Made by a program: the position numbers and the translations under genes. From Paracyclopina nana (Eukaryota > Arthropoda > Copepoda > Cyclopoida > Cyclopettidae), in assembly GCA_019096065.1 (NCBI GenBank), contig JAGUCH010000009.1:6210001-6274000 (forward strand): DNA of 64,000 nt. The letters run 5' to 3'. Shown here piece by piece: positions 41,900 through 54,506 of the stretch. Position 1 is the stretch's first letter, and every line of letters starts with the position of its first letter. The notes under the pieces were generated by a model. That model made no database searches. It was not told the DNA's origin and worked only from the letters and a program-made list of their open reading frames with translations.

Positions 41900-44800
41900 C
41901 TAATTTCTCACAACATTTACTTTGTGTCTGGAATCTGGCGGGGAATCCTCCACAAATCTTCTTTGAAGCAGAAACAATTTTCTGGCCTGAAAGGTGAAGA
42001 ATTTTGCATGACCTCGTTTTTGAACAAGTTTGCATTTCCATGCACAAACTTTGATGCACTGAATCTTGCAACTTTAATTAAAGTAGACCAACTTTAATTT
42101 GAATTTCCATTTTACTTACACTTGCTATGGCTTCAGTGGACATCAGCCTGAATCCCTTGGCACTTTCCGAGCTCACTTCCTCAATTACATAATTGGATTC
42201 GCCTCGATAGCTTTTCCCATCACCGTTACCTGAAGTGGGCGTGGTCGACACTCCCTCGCCTAGATTTGTTGACCTGCAAAAGAATGGCGGGTATTCTGGC
42301 TAAAGGCTTCATGGTAAACCAATGTTGACCATGAAAAACATTATTAATAGCCAGTTTGAACCAGTTTTACCAGTTTGATCCTGTTATGAGCAGATGTTAT
42401 CCTGTTTTGAAACCAGTTTTGACCTTACTTTCAGTTAAAACGAGTCACCCGTTTTATGCATTTTTTACGAGTTTGAACCTGCTAAAACTGGTTTCAACCA
42501 GTTTTTAGCCAGTTTTTACCTGTAAAAACCAGTTTTAGCTAGTTTTCTAGTTTTTAAAAGTTTTCCGTTTTATCAATTTTTGTCAAGTTTGAACATTGCT
42601 AAATTGTCACCTGTTGAAACCAGTTATTTCCAGTTTTGACACAAGCTTACTTTTATTTCAATCATGTTCTTGTTTGAACCTGTGTTGACTGATTTAAACC
42701 AGTTTTTAATCAGTTTTTCACTTGTTTGAATATTTTTTACAACTTTGAACCTGATTAAACGGATCCAAACCAGCTTTAACAAGTTTTCCAGTTCTATCAA
42801 GTAAGCTGCTTTAACAATTCTTTACCAATTTGAACTAGCTTCAACGAGTTACCGATTGTGCTGCGTTGTTGAGGGCTCCGATTGGCTCAGTTCGATGCTG
42901 GCCTCTTCAATGGCCTCCAAAGGAGTGGCAGGTTTGGCCATTTTCCCCTTTTTGTTGTATCTATTTTTTCCATCATGGAGCTTCGTGTTGTTGGCATTTC
43001 TTCTTCCTTGGTTATTCCCGTTGAATGAGGATGAATCGAAGAAAACACTCTCTTCCAGGTCCAAATCATCCGCATAATTCACTACAGTCACTTTTGGCAC
43101 AATAATCCTCTCCTTGTCAAATGCACCATTGGAAGCCTCTTCACGTCCTTTGGTGCAGGCATCATTCACCTGCAAAATGGTGCATCAACTGTCAATATAA
43201 GTTCAAATCTTGTAGACCAGCTTTTTTAAAACGTGGCTTTTTTCTTAGGATAAATCATTTAATTTTCTGCTTCCTTTTGATTGAATTTGCTTAGCAATTC
43301 AATTTCCTCAGCCTAGATTTGCTCATTTTGCTTGTGAAGAAACAAGTGAAGTTGAAGCTTTTCAGTATTAGGTACTTTGCGCGGCCATTCATGGAGATAA
43401 AAGCTCCTTTCATTATGTGCATAAAAGGGCCTTTTTCCCTTCATAGTATATCTCAACTTTTCCCCCCGGCTGGCTCAAAGGCAATTTTTCAAGTCTGAAG
43501 ATTAGCATATAAAGGAAAAATCAATCATGATCCACTTACTGGTCTCAGCTCAATGTCTTGCATTTCATCCAGATTATCTTGGCTACGAGCAGCAAAAACT
43601 TGGTACAGGGAAATCACACCAAGCAGGGCATAAACCTGAAACGAAACTTAAGCCTTACTGAGCTTGCCAATACATTGAGGCTCACAAACTTGCTAGCTCA
43701 AATATTTGAACTCAAGTTCAAAGAGTATTTTTTTCATTAGCTCACAGTGAGCATTTTCCCAATTTTCCCATTTGGGATTGCTTTTCAGCTAAGCTAACCT
43801 GCAAAAGATAGCAGATTGAACACCTGGTGATTTTTGCAAATGTGTCAATAAAGGGAAACATTGGAAACCATTAAAAAATATTCAGTTTTGCCTTTACTGA
43901 AAATCAATCCGACTAGCAAATGGATTTTAATCAGAAAAAAATACGTTACCTGAGCAAATAGCAAGAAAAATGTGGCGGTGAATATGAACGCAGTGACAGG
44001 CTCAAAACGCGTCTAATAATGATAATAATAAGAAATTAGCATAAAGTGGACAATTTCCGGGGCAGAATTTGGCTTACAGTTCTGAGGCGAAGTAAATAAA
44101 TTGTCTCAATGAGAATGGCAGTGGATTGGACTGAATTGGCAACGATCCATGGCAGCAAATGCTGCTGGCGTTTCTGAAACAAAATATCTATTTTTATCCA
44201 GCGCGAGAATGTAGAACCATTTAGATGAGACATGGATTTCACTCCCTAGCAAAGATTTTCGTGACCGAGCATGCGAGGGTTTTTTTAATGTGCGAAAAGT
44301 TGCCTGAAAAACTAGGGTTGTAAAATAATGTCCTCCTAAATGAAACCCGGGCTGTAAAGTCCTTTACTTCCCCCAAAATGTTCATCAACACTTTTTAGGC
44401 AATAACATTAAAAATACAGTACATAGAAGTATTACCAAAAAGGCAAAAAAGGCTTTTACCTCCAAGATTGTATATTGATTGAAATAGTAGCAAGAGGTGA
44501 ATAAAATAAGACTTTAAAGAAAATGATTAACGTCAAAAAGCAGGAAAAAAGTTTTCCTTACTTTGCAGACATAGAAGAACTTTTCACCCCTTCAACTTTG
44601 CTGCTTTCTATTTTCATGCTGCTAATAATAAAGGAAAACTAACTTTTAGCACGAGAGTAACAGTTTTTGGCCACATTTTTGCCATTTTTCAATGCGGGAA
44701 TTGCATTTCCCATGGGACGACAATAAAGCCATAATTCTCAACTAGCTTCAGTGAAATTCCTCAAAGAAAACCAATAATTGGTAGATTTTTAGGCCGTGAA

Positions 44801-46043
44801 AACAAACTATTCTTTTGTTGCTGTCTTTTCCCCAATATATCAACCAAATGTTTTTGATGCTCTAACTTTTCCAGGCAAAAAAAACATTTAATCTACATTC
44901 TTGAAAGCAACTAATGATAACTAAGTATGAAGCTGCGTAAATATTAAATTACTGAATTACCTTGTAAATCCCGATAAAAAGAGCTGGAATGGAAGATAAT
45001 ACCATGATATCACAACAAAACTTGATGAAATTGAGGTACCAAAGATCTGCAAAAAAAAACACCATTTAAAAAAATATTGGGTTGTTTTTAATCAATTTGT
45101 TCAAACCTTTAGCTGTGAAACCTTTCGGATTTATGACACTGCCTACATATTCATTGGTTGCATCCTCTTCAATAATAACTCGCTTTTTTACATCGTCTGG
45201 GACGGAATTCTGAATAAAGAAAGGCATACAAATGTCAATGGTCATCTCCAAATTTTACTAATTCATCTAAATACTACTATTGTACTATATTGGAAATTGA
45301 CAGAGAAAAAAATTCCCAGCTGGGCCGAAATGGCCGATTTTTTGTACTCTCAAATGAACATTTACCTGAGGTAGACCTAATATGCAAAATTGAGAAAATA
45401 AAATAAGGAATGTTCTGTGCTTTTTTCCCTAAGGTTTATTTGGCAAGTAATTTTTACAAAGTTCCATAGTTAGGTTAATTTTGATTTTTATCCAATAAAG
45501 TTAACTGCATCTGAGCTAATAATACACCATTTGAAATGTGTTTTTTTTTAGTTTTTTGTTGCAATTTTAACCTGGTGAGGCTACCCCTCATGTTTATTAG
45601 ATTAAATGAACAATGAGAGCAACATCAGCAGAAAATGTTTCATTATCAGCAAAATAGTGCAAACACTCTATATTAATCAATGATTGCACCCTCAAATTAC
45701 TATAAAAAGCACCATGATAATTGTAAAATGCTTTCTGTTGGAGAGTATCTGACATACCAACAAATCATGCTGAATCACATCAAATGCAACTCAATATAAG
45801 TGGAGAAAAAAATGAAAAAACAAATCACTCACAGAATTTGTGGCAATGGATTGTAGACTTTCAGTGGATTTCTGGTACAAAAAGTCAGCCAATGTAACAC
45901 TTGTAATCACCTTCAAAGAACACTTTTTCATTATCTGCCTTTAAACATTTATGTTTTATAGTTACCAGTGAGAAAATGCCACCTGCTATAGCCAGCTGCT
46001 TGGCAGATGAACAACAGCAGTAGCAAGATTGCAGAATTGGCAT
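41900..46043 (-). CDS. Four-transmembrane protein, LAPTM/DUF4728-like
   Basis: Ten exons give 385 codons: 46043-45966, 45910-45833, 45209-45107, 45046-44961, 44173-44078, 44012-43950, 43635-43540, 43169-42853, 42273-42120 and 41986-41900. All junctions have consensus sites and consistent phases. The start MPILQSCYCCCSS places a Cys cluster before TM1 (AKQLAIAGGIFSLVITSV), as in LAPTM and insect DUF4728 tetraspan proteins. TM2 (FCCDIMVLSSIPALFIGIY), TM3 (WIVANSVQSTAILIETIYLL) and TM4 (TAFIFTATFFLLFAQVYALL) follow. A ~180-residue hydrophilic, Asp/Ser/Asn-rich cytosolic tail is much longer than in LAPTM4. Family placement rests on topology and the Cys cluster and is tentative; LAPTM members reside in late endosomes and lysosomes. 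The last exon is inferred from an in-frame acceptor followed by a stop and AATAAA. Confidence 0.72.
42300..42845. repeat. Degenerate ~13-bp minisatellite in intron 8 of the membrane-protein gene
   Basis: Many imperfect units of TTTGAACCAGTTTTA-like sequence fill the intron, with drifting spacing. The repeat accounts for nearly the whole 579-nt intron, and no other element is visible. Confidence 0.7.
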
Positions 46044-47816
46044 GATTATCCTTTTTTTATTTTTTGATGGCACATCACAGAAGTTGTTGACTCTTGCAGC
46101 ATCGAGCCAAGACTAAAAAGGGGAAAGCCCACAGCTTTTGGTGCACAAAAAACTGTTGCCTTCTCTCCTCTCTCTTTCACTGTATAAAGTAAGTAGAGCA
46201 AGTTAATTCCTGACCAAGCAATATAATTGGAGCCAATTATTTGATCCAGGCAACTCTGGAAATTATCTCAGCCATCTTTTCAATATGTAAGCTAGTATAT
46301 TAATGGTAGATTTTGACCTTTGCTGGCCTTTTTATTTTCTAATAACTTATATATTATGTAGGTATGAGAATGTACTTTTTTGAATTAATTTTCAATTTTG
46401 GCTAATGCTCCTCTAAGCAATTTCACAATTATAAAGGCTTAACCTGTGAAAAGTAATTATAAAAGTCTAATTTTGGGCATTTCAATAAGCCGAGCCATTA
46501 ATTTTTATGTGAAAGCAGATGTGCACTTTTTATAGAAGGAGAAACTCAATTTGGGCACATTCTAGAATAAATTTGCTCACGAAGCTGACACAAACATTGA
46601 TTGTAAAGTATGAATAATTGCAGCCAGAAAAGCCTAAAAGTGATCTTTTACTCTAATCTGGGCTAGATTGGAATTTTGACCTAGATTCCTGAAAGAATGG
46701 CGACACAATTTAATTACCACAGCTAATCTCAAAAGCCTTCCATTTTAAAAGGATTTAAAACTTGGGAGGAAAGTCATTTTTTAGTAGATTCAACTGGGGG
46801 AAATTAGGTGCGTTCATTTTGTTATAAAACAATACCATTTAAAATTAGGAAAATTGGATCTTGTTGCGATAATTAGAGATCTGTTCTGGTTACAATCGCA
46901 AAGCAACAACGAGAAAGAAGATTCAAGTTCTTGATATGCCAATTTGGTGGCAAAAAATATGCCAAGAGCTTATGAACTGAAGTGGTGTTGACCATTAATT
47001 ACTTTTTCCAGCTCACAAAAAACTTTTTGGTCTTATTTAAGTAAACAAATGTGAGATTTTGTTTTTCCTGAAAGCCCTAACAATTTTAGGCCTAGTTTAT
47101 AGTGATTAATTCATGTTATTGTATCACAAAATGGAGAGTGCCAAAAAATATTGACGCCTTTGTTTACTTGAGTTGGCACATATATAGAGTATATGGGAAT
47201 ATAAAGGCTGAATGTAAACAAAGTATGGAAAGCCTTAATGATAATCCCCCTTGACCTAGTAACAGGTTATGTTTTTGTAGGATAGCCAATGTAAACATGA
47301 AAGCATTTATAACAGTTAATGCATAGCAGACAAAAAATCTCTTTATTTACAGCTTTTTACCCATTAGAGTCCTTTTTTTATATTCTCCCGATTTTTTTGA
47401 GGAAAGTACCTTCAGTGAAGCAAAAAACGGAAAGTTGTGTTGAACAAAACAAAAAAATTGTGAATTAATTAATCAACTCTTTCTTCCTAATATGCAATAG
47501 TTGGACCAAAAGAAGAAAGCTGCTGCCATGAATATCTTTACTCTGTCTGAGCTTGATCACAAGGACAAAGAATCCTTTGTGTGCGTAAATCAGTAGCCAA
47601 GAAACCACTTTCTTTAGCCCTTTTTCCCCTCCATATGTACTTGTAAAAAGTGTTGTACATGGTCAGCTATTATCCTGTAATAAAAACAGTAATAGATTAT
47701 AAATTTGTTTACTGATTTATTATGGTGGCCTTACTTGGAACGACAATAAAATCTAATCCTTTGATCAACACTAATGATCAACACTAATATCCTTTCCTTA
47801 CACAGACAATGATATC
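46044..47816. other. Non-coding interval upstream of the membrane-protein gene
   Basis: AT-rich sequence with no supported gene. The first few hundred bases above 46043 presumably hold the 5' UTR and promoter; the frame of exon 1 stays open upstream but has no ATG before a TAG. No repeat family seen elsewhere in the window was recognised here. Confidence 0.5.
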
Positions 47817-47901
47817 CTAGGTTAGGTTAGGTTAGGTTAGGTTAGGTTAGGTTAGGTTAGGTTAGGTTAGGTTAGGTTAGGTTAGGTTAGGTTAGGTTAG
47901 G
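47817..47901 (+). repeat. Interstitial telomeric array (TTAGG), ~17 units
   Basis: Uninterrupted TTAGG pentamers, the canonical arthropod telomere repeat, run for ~85 bp on the plus strand. The array stops at a sequence starting ATAAGTTAACC and resumes 4.6 kb later in the same orientation at 52533. Confidence 0.95.
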
Positions 47902-50900
47902 ATAAGTTAACCTAAGCGATGATACATGTCCCTTCCGCCCCTAGCTCCCAGGGGCCTTTCCCTATCTGAAAACTTCATTAATACCAAATGACCCGATTTT
48001 CATGCTCTACATTTGGTATTTTATGAGTCTTCAAGATTCACCTACGTTTTCGGCCGCAAAGTTGAAAAAACCACTTTTCCCTATGTTTCGGTCAAAAGGG
48101 GTGTCCCTTCCGTACCCTGTGGGCCCGGGGCTTTCCCTATTGACACACCCTTCATATCCTAGCCTATTCATGCCACGCCCTACAACTTCTATTAGTAAAA
48201 TTTTTCAATCCACCTATCCGTTTGGCCCGCTCGCTTCATAAGTATCATCGTTTGAACCCGATTTTTCACTTTTTGGCCTCCATTTTCAACTTTGAGGCCA
48301 GGGTTGACCCCATTTTTGTAGGTAGAATGGGCTGAAAAAAAACACCTAAATTGATTTCAACATCTGGGAACCCGATGGCGTTGGTCCCGTTCAAATAGGG
48401 ACAGCGGCTTGCCCGCCAGAGGCGGAAGGGACATCACTTTCGGACTGCCTGACCCCGCCAAGATTCAGAAGGAGTGGCCCAGGGGCCACACCCTTTGAAT
48501 CTTATTATGAAACCTGGGCTCTGGGAACCCCAATCAGTTGTCAAAGTCGGGTTAGGACCCGATTTCGGGGTACCTTATTAGTGAACTGCACTTTTTGACA
48601 TAATGCCACCCCCCAGGTGGAGGTCAACTTCTACGTGGAGTGGCCTATCGGGTCGGCTGAGGTGTCCTCGGACAGGTTTTCAGGGGTGGGGAATCCAAAT
48701 CTGCAGTCATATTGGCGCTAGCTCCACTCCTAGTACCCGCAGGGTCCCAAATGGGGTACCCTATGTACTCCAACTCCATCATGGGCGGGTCTGACCCCGA
48801 TGACCCATTAATAAAAGTTACTCCCCTTGACCCCAGCTTTCGTTTGACGTATCGCGCGACCCGATCCGACCGCAAATAGCGAAAAAGGGTATTTTGCCCT
48901 CTCGGGTGTACCCCGGGGCTCAGGGGCAACTTGGCCATACATTGAGATATCGGGACGTGCTCGGTGTCTAGGGTATGGTTTTTGGGGGTGCTGAACCCGA
49001 TTCCGGGCTCAGATTTGGGCTACGAGGACCCGGTCCGCGACCCCGACTTGGGGCGTCACCCCCAAACTTTAACCCGCTCTAAATGGCTCAATTTTCATCC
49101 AAATTCGATGAAACTTTGGATTCTGGCTCCCAGCACTTTCCTCTATGGAGCCAACTCAGCACAGTCAGCTGATTTCAAATCTGCTGAGTCGTTTTCTCAG
49201 CACTCGGTAGAGCCGGAACGGTAAGAGATATCAAAAAACTTATTTAGCAAAAGTTGCTCAGCACCCCAAAATATGTAAACATACCGAATCTCAGCATCTC
49301 AGTAAAGCGACTCAGCACCCCAAAACGGCGAGATACAGCAAAGTCATTGAAGCAAAAGTTGTTGCAAATAAATCACTGAGTTTGGAGCTGGTCTTATTTT
49401 TTTTCACTAGTCGTCAAAATGACTTGGCTATGAAGTGCAAAGTTGTAGAGGAGGTTGCCCTGACTTCATAGGTTCAAATTGGGGCCAGATATCTGGTCTA
49501 GAACCGGAGATATCGCTCGCCGCCGGTACCGCTAAATAGCAGCCCGTCTGCCAAGGTTTACGGAGACTTGAAGCGGAGATGCTGAGTTTGCTTTGTTACA
49601 AAAGTGATAGAGAATGTCAAGACGAATACATGGATGTAAAAAGAAGTCACCTGAGACGCTCCGTTGCTGAGATATCGCGCGCCGAAGTTTACTATATAGA
49701 GACTTTGTTTACTTTTGCATTTGGGCCCGAATTCGGCTTGTTTTGGGGCTTAAAACTGCCCGAAATGGGTCAATTCTTTCTCCTAAGCTTCCTCTTACTG
49801 TTTTCTTGGACTTTTTCATGAATTTGAAGACTTTATTGCATTCTAGAGTGGAATTTTCCGCGAAAAACGGTTCGCGTCAAATTTCGAGCGATCAAATTAA
49901 AGTCGGTCTACGTCCTTTGACACCTTGAAACCTTGTAGAGGAGGTTGCCCTGACTTCATAGCATCAAATTTGGGCCAGATATCTGGTCTAGAACCGGAGA
50001 TATCGCGCGCCAAAGTTTACCGCTAAATAGCAGCCTAACTGCTGAGTTTTACGGAGACAAGGAGCTGAGATATCTTATTTACTATGTAGCAAAAAGTGTT
50101 CAGTTTGGTCTCCCATTTCCAAAACTGTAAATAGATCCAAAATCGGAGCATTTTTCGAATTTTGGCATTGAATAGACGGATAAAACGGCAGCCTTATGTA
50201 CTACGTACTACATAGGGCTTTTCGTTAAGAACTGGCGGGTGTAAAAGTGGAGCAATCAATTTTGCTATGAAATGAAAAAATGATCAGCTGAGTCTCAGGA
50301 TTACATTGCCGTAAAGAGTTTTAAAATCGGACAATTACGAGCTGAGATAGCGCTGAGCGCTCAGCAGTAGAAGTAAGCGGACTTGGAAGTGGACTTGTGG
50401 ACTTGGCTTTGAAGTCCAAAGTGGTAGAGGAGCTCAGCACGACTTCAGAACAGTAAATTGATCCGAGCTGTGACGCTCCGTTGCTGAGATATCGATCGTC
50501 AAAGTTTACTGCTGCTGAGCCCCCTGAAAAAGTGCTCATTTTCGCTGAGTTGTCCGATTGGGCTGAGACTTGGTACAAATGATCTACTAGATGCCATGAG
50601 TCAGCACACCAAAGGATTTGGTGCTCAGCAGCTCAGCAGCAAAGTTATTTAGCCAGATATGCTCAGCATAAAACCCTGCTCAGCAGAGAACCAGTTGAGC
50701 TGGGATAAAATCTAATGCCACTTTCTAATAGCCCATAAGACAGTGATCATTTATCAATAAAGACTTTTCATATATCTCATCATTCTGCTGAGTTATTAAG
50801 CAAAAACCTGAAAATGGGGTCAAATGGGAGGCTGAATAACTCCGCTGCTGAGCGTTTTTGGGCATATGTTTACTTGGGATTATCTGCTCAGAATGTGACG

Positions 50901-52532
50901 GAGAACATTCGTACCAAGTTTCAGCTCAATCGGACCACTTTGAAAAATCGGCCACTTTTTCTAAGGCTACCCCCTTAGGAAAAACTCGACTTTTTCCCAA
51001 GTCATTTTATGGACTTGACTATGAACCAAGACTTGTAGAGGAGCTCGGCCTGACTTCAAAAACATAAATTGAAGTGTGCTGAGACGCTCCGTTGCTGAGA
51101 TATTGGGGGTCAAAGTGTGGAAATCGGGTCCCAGAAGGAGCGGTCTCTCAGAAAATTTCATAAAATAAGAAATGATGGGGACATCAAGGGCTACTTGCAT
51201 ATCGAATTTCAGCTCTGTAGCTTAAGGTTTAGAGTTGCTGAGTCGGTTGTTTACTTTGCTGAGACTCGGTCAAAATGATGTTTGATTTATTTGCAACAAC
51301 TTTTGCTTCAATGACTTTGCTGTATCTTGTCATTTTGTGTTGCTGAGTCGGTTGTTTACTTTGCTGAGACTCGGTCAAAATGATGTTTGATTTATTTGCA
51401 ACAACTTTTGCTTCAATGACTTTGCTGTATCTGCTCATTTTGGATTGCTGAGTCACTAAGCTGAGATGCTGAGACTTGGTATATAAGGGTATTTTGGGGT
51501 GCTGAGCAACTTTTGCTAAATAAGTTTTTTGATATCTCTCACCGTTTCCGAGATACAAAGTGCTGAGAAAGTGACTCAGCAGTTTTGAAATCAGCTGACT
51601 GTGCTGAGTTGGCTCCATAAAGGACTCAGCTGTATCTCAAAAATCAGTTTTGGGTTCGTTCCGAGTGAAAATCTGCGAAAAAAACGGGGTCCATATTCGG
51701 GGTGGCCCCCCCAAACGGGGTCAAAATCGGGGTCAGGGGGCCAAAGTTAGTGTCATTATAAGGTATTGGGGGTCAATAATGTGCTCAGTAGCTAAGAAAC
51801 GGGTTATATAGTGGGGGCGGGGCCCAAAATCGGGGTCAAAATCGGGGTCCTAGGCCCCCCAGGGGTCATCTGGGGGGGTTGCGGTAGGTTGCGGTAGGTC
51901 GCGGTAGGGTAATGGGCGAATCGCTGAGCGATTCCCCAATGGGTGAAAAGTTAAAGTCCAGTCTCTCTAGTCCTTTCCTCCGCTTTCGGGGCACTTGCCC
52001 TTTTTGGAACCCGATGGGGCTAGAGGGCTAATTCCAACGCCAGTGCGTAGCCCTGGCCCTAAGGAACCCGGGGGTACCAGCCCCGGGGCCCCCAGGCCCC
52101 TGGGGGCGGGGCCAGGGGCGTTAGTGCAGTTGTTTGTAGTTTGGTACAAATAATCCATAGTACTATGTATATACCCTATGTAGGTACTTAGGGTCCGGAA
52201 AATCCTTATGTAGTAAAGTGGGAGTAGGTGCTAGGGCAAAGTGGTCATAGGGAAAGTTGTTCATCTTGATGAGGGGCATCTTTTCTATTAATGAAATTTT
52301 TCACCTAGGCCTAAGGCCTGGGAGATGGGCCTAACCTAAGTTTTGCCCTTTAGGCAGGGCTGCCCTAAAAACGTACACATGGATTTGGCTGATTTTTGGT
52401 GAGGAAGTGGGGGGGACCAAGGTCTACCACCATGCCAAGTTTCAGCCTCCGGTTCCTAAAGCTACTAGGATGCATACCTGGTATCATCGGTATCATCGCG
52501 AAGTATCATCGCCGTATGTAATGGTTGACTTA
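47902..52532. mobile_element. 4.6-kb non-coding element interrupting a TTAGG array
   Basis: The sequence between the two TTAGG tracts has matching inverted ends: ATAAGTTAACC with CGATGATAC on the left, and the complement of ATAAGTCAACC with CGATGATAC on the right. The interior has a GC-richer outer part rich in CCCGATTTTGG- and GGGGTC-like words. The middle is rich in CTCAGCA/TGCTGAG words, including GCTCCGTTGCTGAGATAT three times. No reverse transcriptase, transposase or other domain was seen, and frames are short. It could be a subtelomeric repeat or a non-autonomous element inserted into telomeric DNA. Confidence 0.5.
49144..51619. repeat. Large inverted repeat with ~232-bp arms and internal duplications
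   Basis: Arms 49144-49376 and 51388-51619 are reverse complements (TATGGAGCCAACTCAGCACA, GCTGATTTCAAA, ACTTATTTAGCAAAAGTTGC, AGCAAAGTCATTGAAGC). Next to the right arm a 105-bp unit is tandemly duplicated (51234 and 51339). Inside, a ~130-bp block starting GTAGAGGAGGTTGCCCTGAC occurs at 49445 and 49935. Confidence 0.8.
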
Positions 52533-52574
52533 TGTTAGGTTAGGTTAGGTTAGGTTAGGTTAGGTTAGGTTAGA
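52533..52574 (+). repeat. Interstitial telomeric array (TTAGG), ~8 units
   Basis: A second TTAGG tract in the same orientation as 47817-47901, directly following the inverted end of the intervening element. The simplest reading is one array split by an insertion. Confidence 0.93.
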
Positions 52575-52679
52575 GTAGTATGTAGGGGGAGCCTACATAA
52601 AAAATCGGCTCGTGGCTCGGAGGGGGTTGACTGTAGTAATGGAGCCGTGAACGCGAAAAGCGACCGTCGCGGCTTCAAA

Positions 52680-52815
52680 GGGGGGGGAAAGAGGGGGGGG
52701 GGGTGCGCGCGCACGTGGGTGCGCGCGCGCATGCATGCACACACACTCACACACACAACCATTTGTTTTTTTTTTTTTTTTTTTTTGGCGCGCGTGCGCG
52801 CGTGCGCGCGCGCGC
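52680..52815. repeat. Microsatellite cluster (G-run, CG/CA alternation, oligo-T)
   Basis: Runs of G near 52680-52702, alternating purine-pyrimidine GCGCGC, CACACA and CGCGTGCGCG tracts, and about 22 T residues near 52767-52788. The alternating tracts have Z-DNA-forming potential. Open frames through this stretch are artefacts. Confidence 0.85.
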
Positions 52816-52849
52816 TGCTCTCTATAGAGCGACAGTACATAGCATGCTA

Positions 52850-53300
52850 CTCCTATATATAAAGAGAGACTCTACTATATATATATATAGAAGGGGGGAG
52901 TGAAAGGCCATTGCTGCTGCTGCTATAATAGTACATACGACACTACTCCTGTACTGTATATAAAGAGAGAGCCCTACTATATATATATAAAAGGGGGAGT
53001 GAAAGGACACTGCTGCTGCTGCTATAATACATACGACACTACTGAATAGGGAGAGAATGGGTGCTACTACTGTTGTATATATAAAGAGAGACTCTACTAT
53101 ATATATATAAAAGGGGGAGTGAAAGGACACTGCTGCTGCTATAGTACATACGACACTACTGAATAGGGAGGGAATGGGTGCTACTACTGTACTATATAGG
53201 GGAGAGACTCTACTATATATATATATATAAAAGGGGGAGTGAAAGGACATTGCTACTGCTATAATACATACAACGCGACTCTATACTATATTGGGGGAGA
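52850..53300. repeat. ~110-120-bp satellite, four to five units
   Basis: Each unit contains AAAGAGAGACTCTACTATAT, an expanded TATATA run, AAAAGGGGGAGTGAAAGGAC, a GCTGCTGCTATA block and, in later units, GAATAGGGAGAGAATGGGTG. A 142-codon frame on the minus strand is simply the repeat read in one frame. Confidence 0.85.
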
Positions 53301-54506
53301 GAGAGAGAGACTCTACTACTGTTATATAGGAGAGAAGACAATACATAGACACTACTGTGATATATAGAGAGTCAGTTTTTTTTTTGGGTCGTCGTCCATG
53401 AAAAGACAGGTTGGTGTAGAGTAAAGTCAGCACTTGAACTCCTTTTTTTTTTTTAAAAAGTGTCTGAAAGTGCTCGCATCACTCTGCATCACTCTGGCTT
53501 GTGAATATTCATGGCAGTCATGGGTGCATGTGTTACAAAAATACAATAAAGCGCCACGAGTACCCTCATCAACTCAACAGATACATCATGGTCTTTACTG
53601 TACTTTTTGGTGGTCTTCTTGCGATGCATTAGGTGTGAGCTACACTTGATTAAACACTTTATTGCCATTGCTTCACACTGCCTCTAAAGTGGTTAACCAA
53701 ATGCAGGAGTGTCAAGTGAGACAGCTGTTGGAGCTGGGTGTGTGTGAGAGAGTGTGATCCCCTTGGTGGCACGTCTCCAACTGAAAGTCAGCCGGCCAAC
53801 CACGCGTCAGCTAACTTGGCAACAACCAATCAAAATTCAGCTAACTTGGCAACAACCAATCAAAAAAGAGCATGACGCAATCCTGTCTGAAACCATGAGG
53901 AGAAAGCCCTCTCTATGTACTAACGTTTTTTTGGAGCCGCGACGAGAAAAAAGGACCCGTGGTGGCCTAGAGAGGATGACTCATCCTCTCTATGTACTAA
54001 CGGTTTTTTTGAGCTGCGACGAGAAAAATGACCCGTGGTGGCTTATTTCAGAACAAAAACCGTCGTTGATTTTATCGATTGGAGCCACCTGGGGTATCAG
54101 AGGTTGTGAGACTTGTTATCAAAGAGGTTGCGAGAAGTGCGCACACTATAGGGGGCGCCACTGGCACTCACTGACAGGGCGGTCTGCACTCAATGCCAGC
54201 GCCCTCTATATGGAGCATCCAGAACTATGCTTGGTGTGATCAAGTAGCAGGGTGGTGCGTCACTGCGCGCAGCCAGCCACTTGTTCAAGCGTCACACGCG
54301 TGGTGCTAACCTAGCTGATGCCTTTCCTCCCCCTCCCCCCTCTCTTGAGTGCACGTGCTGCTGGATGGTCTAACGGGTTTTTTTTGACTGCTTTAAGGGA
54401 GGGGGTGATTTATTCAGCGTATGGATAAATATGTACATTAAACCAATGAAGGGTGAAGCCAGCACTACATTATGTACAGGGTGAATGTGGGATGGAAAAA
54501 AATAAT
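53301..54506. other. Interval with short direct duplications, no supported gene
   Basis: A 28-bp unit (CAGCTAACTTGGCAACAACC plus eight bases) is doubled at about 53808-53864. A ~65-bp block with CTCTCTATGTACTAACG and GACCCGTGGTGGC is repeated near 53910 and 53985. The 161-codon frame at 53754-54239 spans both duplications and has no recognisable domain, so it is not called. Confidence 0.5.

Noticed and set aside
47817..47901. TTAGG array as a true chromosome end
   Set aside because: Sequence continues for 16 kb beyond it, including a long coding gene, and the array is only ~85 bp long. It is interstitial unless the assembly is misjoined.
52822..53250. 142-codon minus-strand frame rich in FHSPFYIYI
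   Set aside because: It follows the ~115-bp satellite exactly; the peptide repeat is the satellite unit.
53754..54239. 161-codon frame with a C/H-rich end
   Set aside because: It spans two internal direct duplications, lacks a recognisable domain and shows no neighbouring splice signals. It could be revisited with transcript data.
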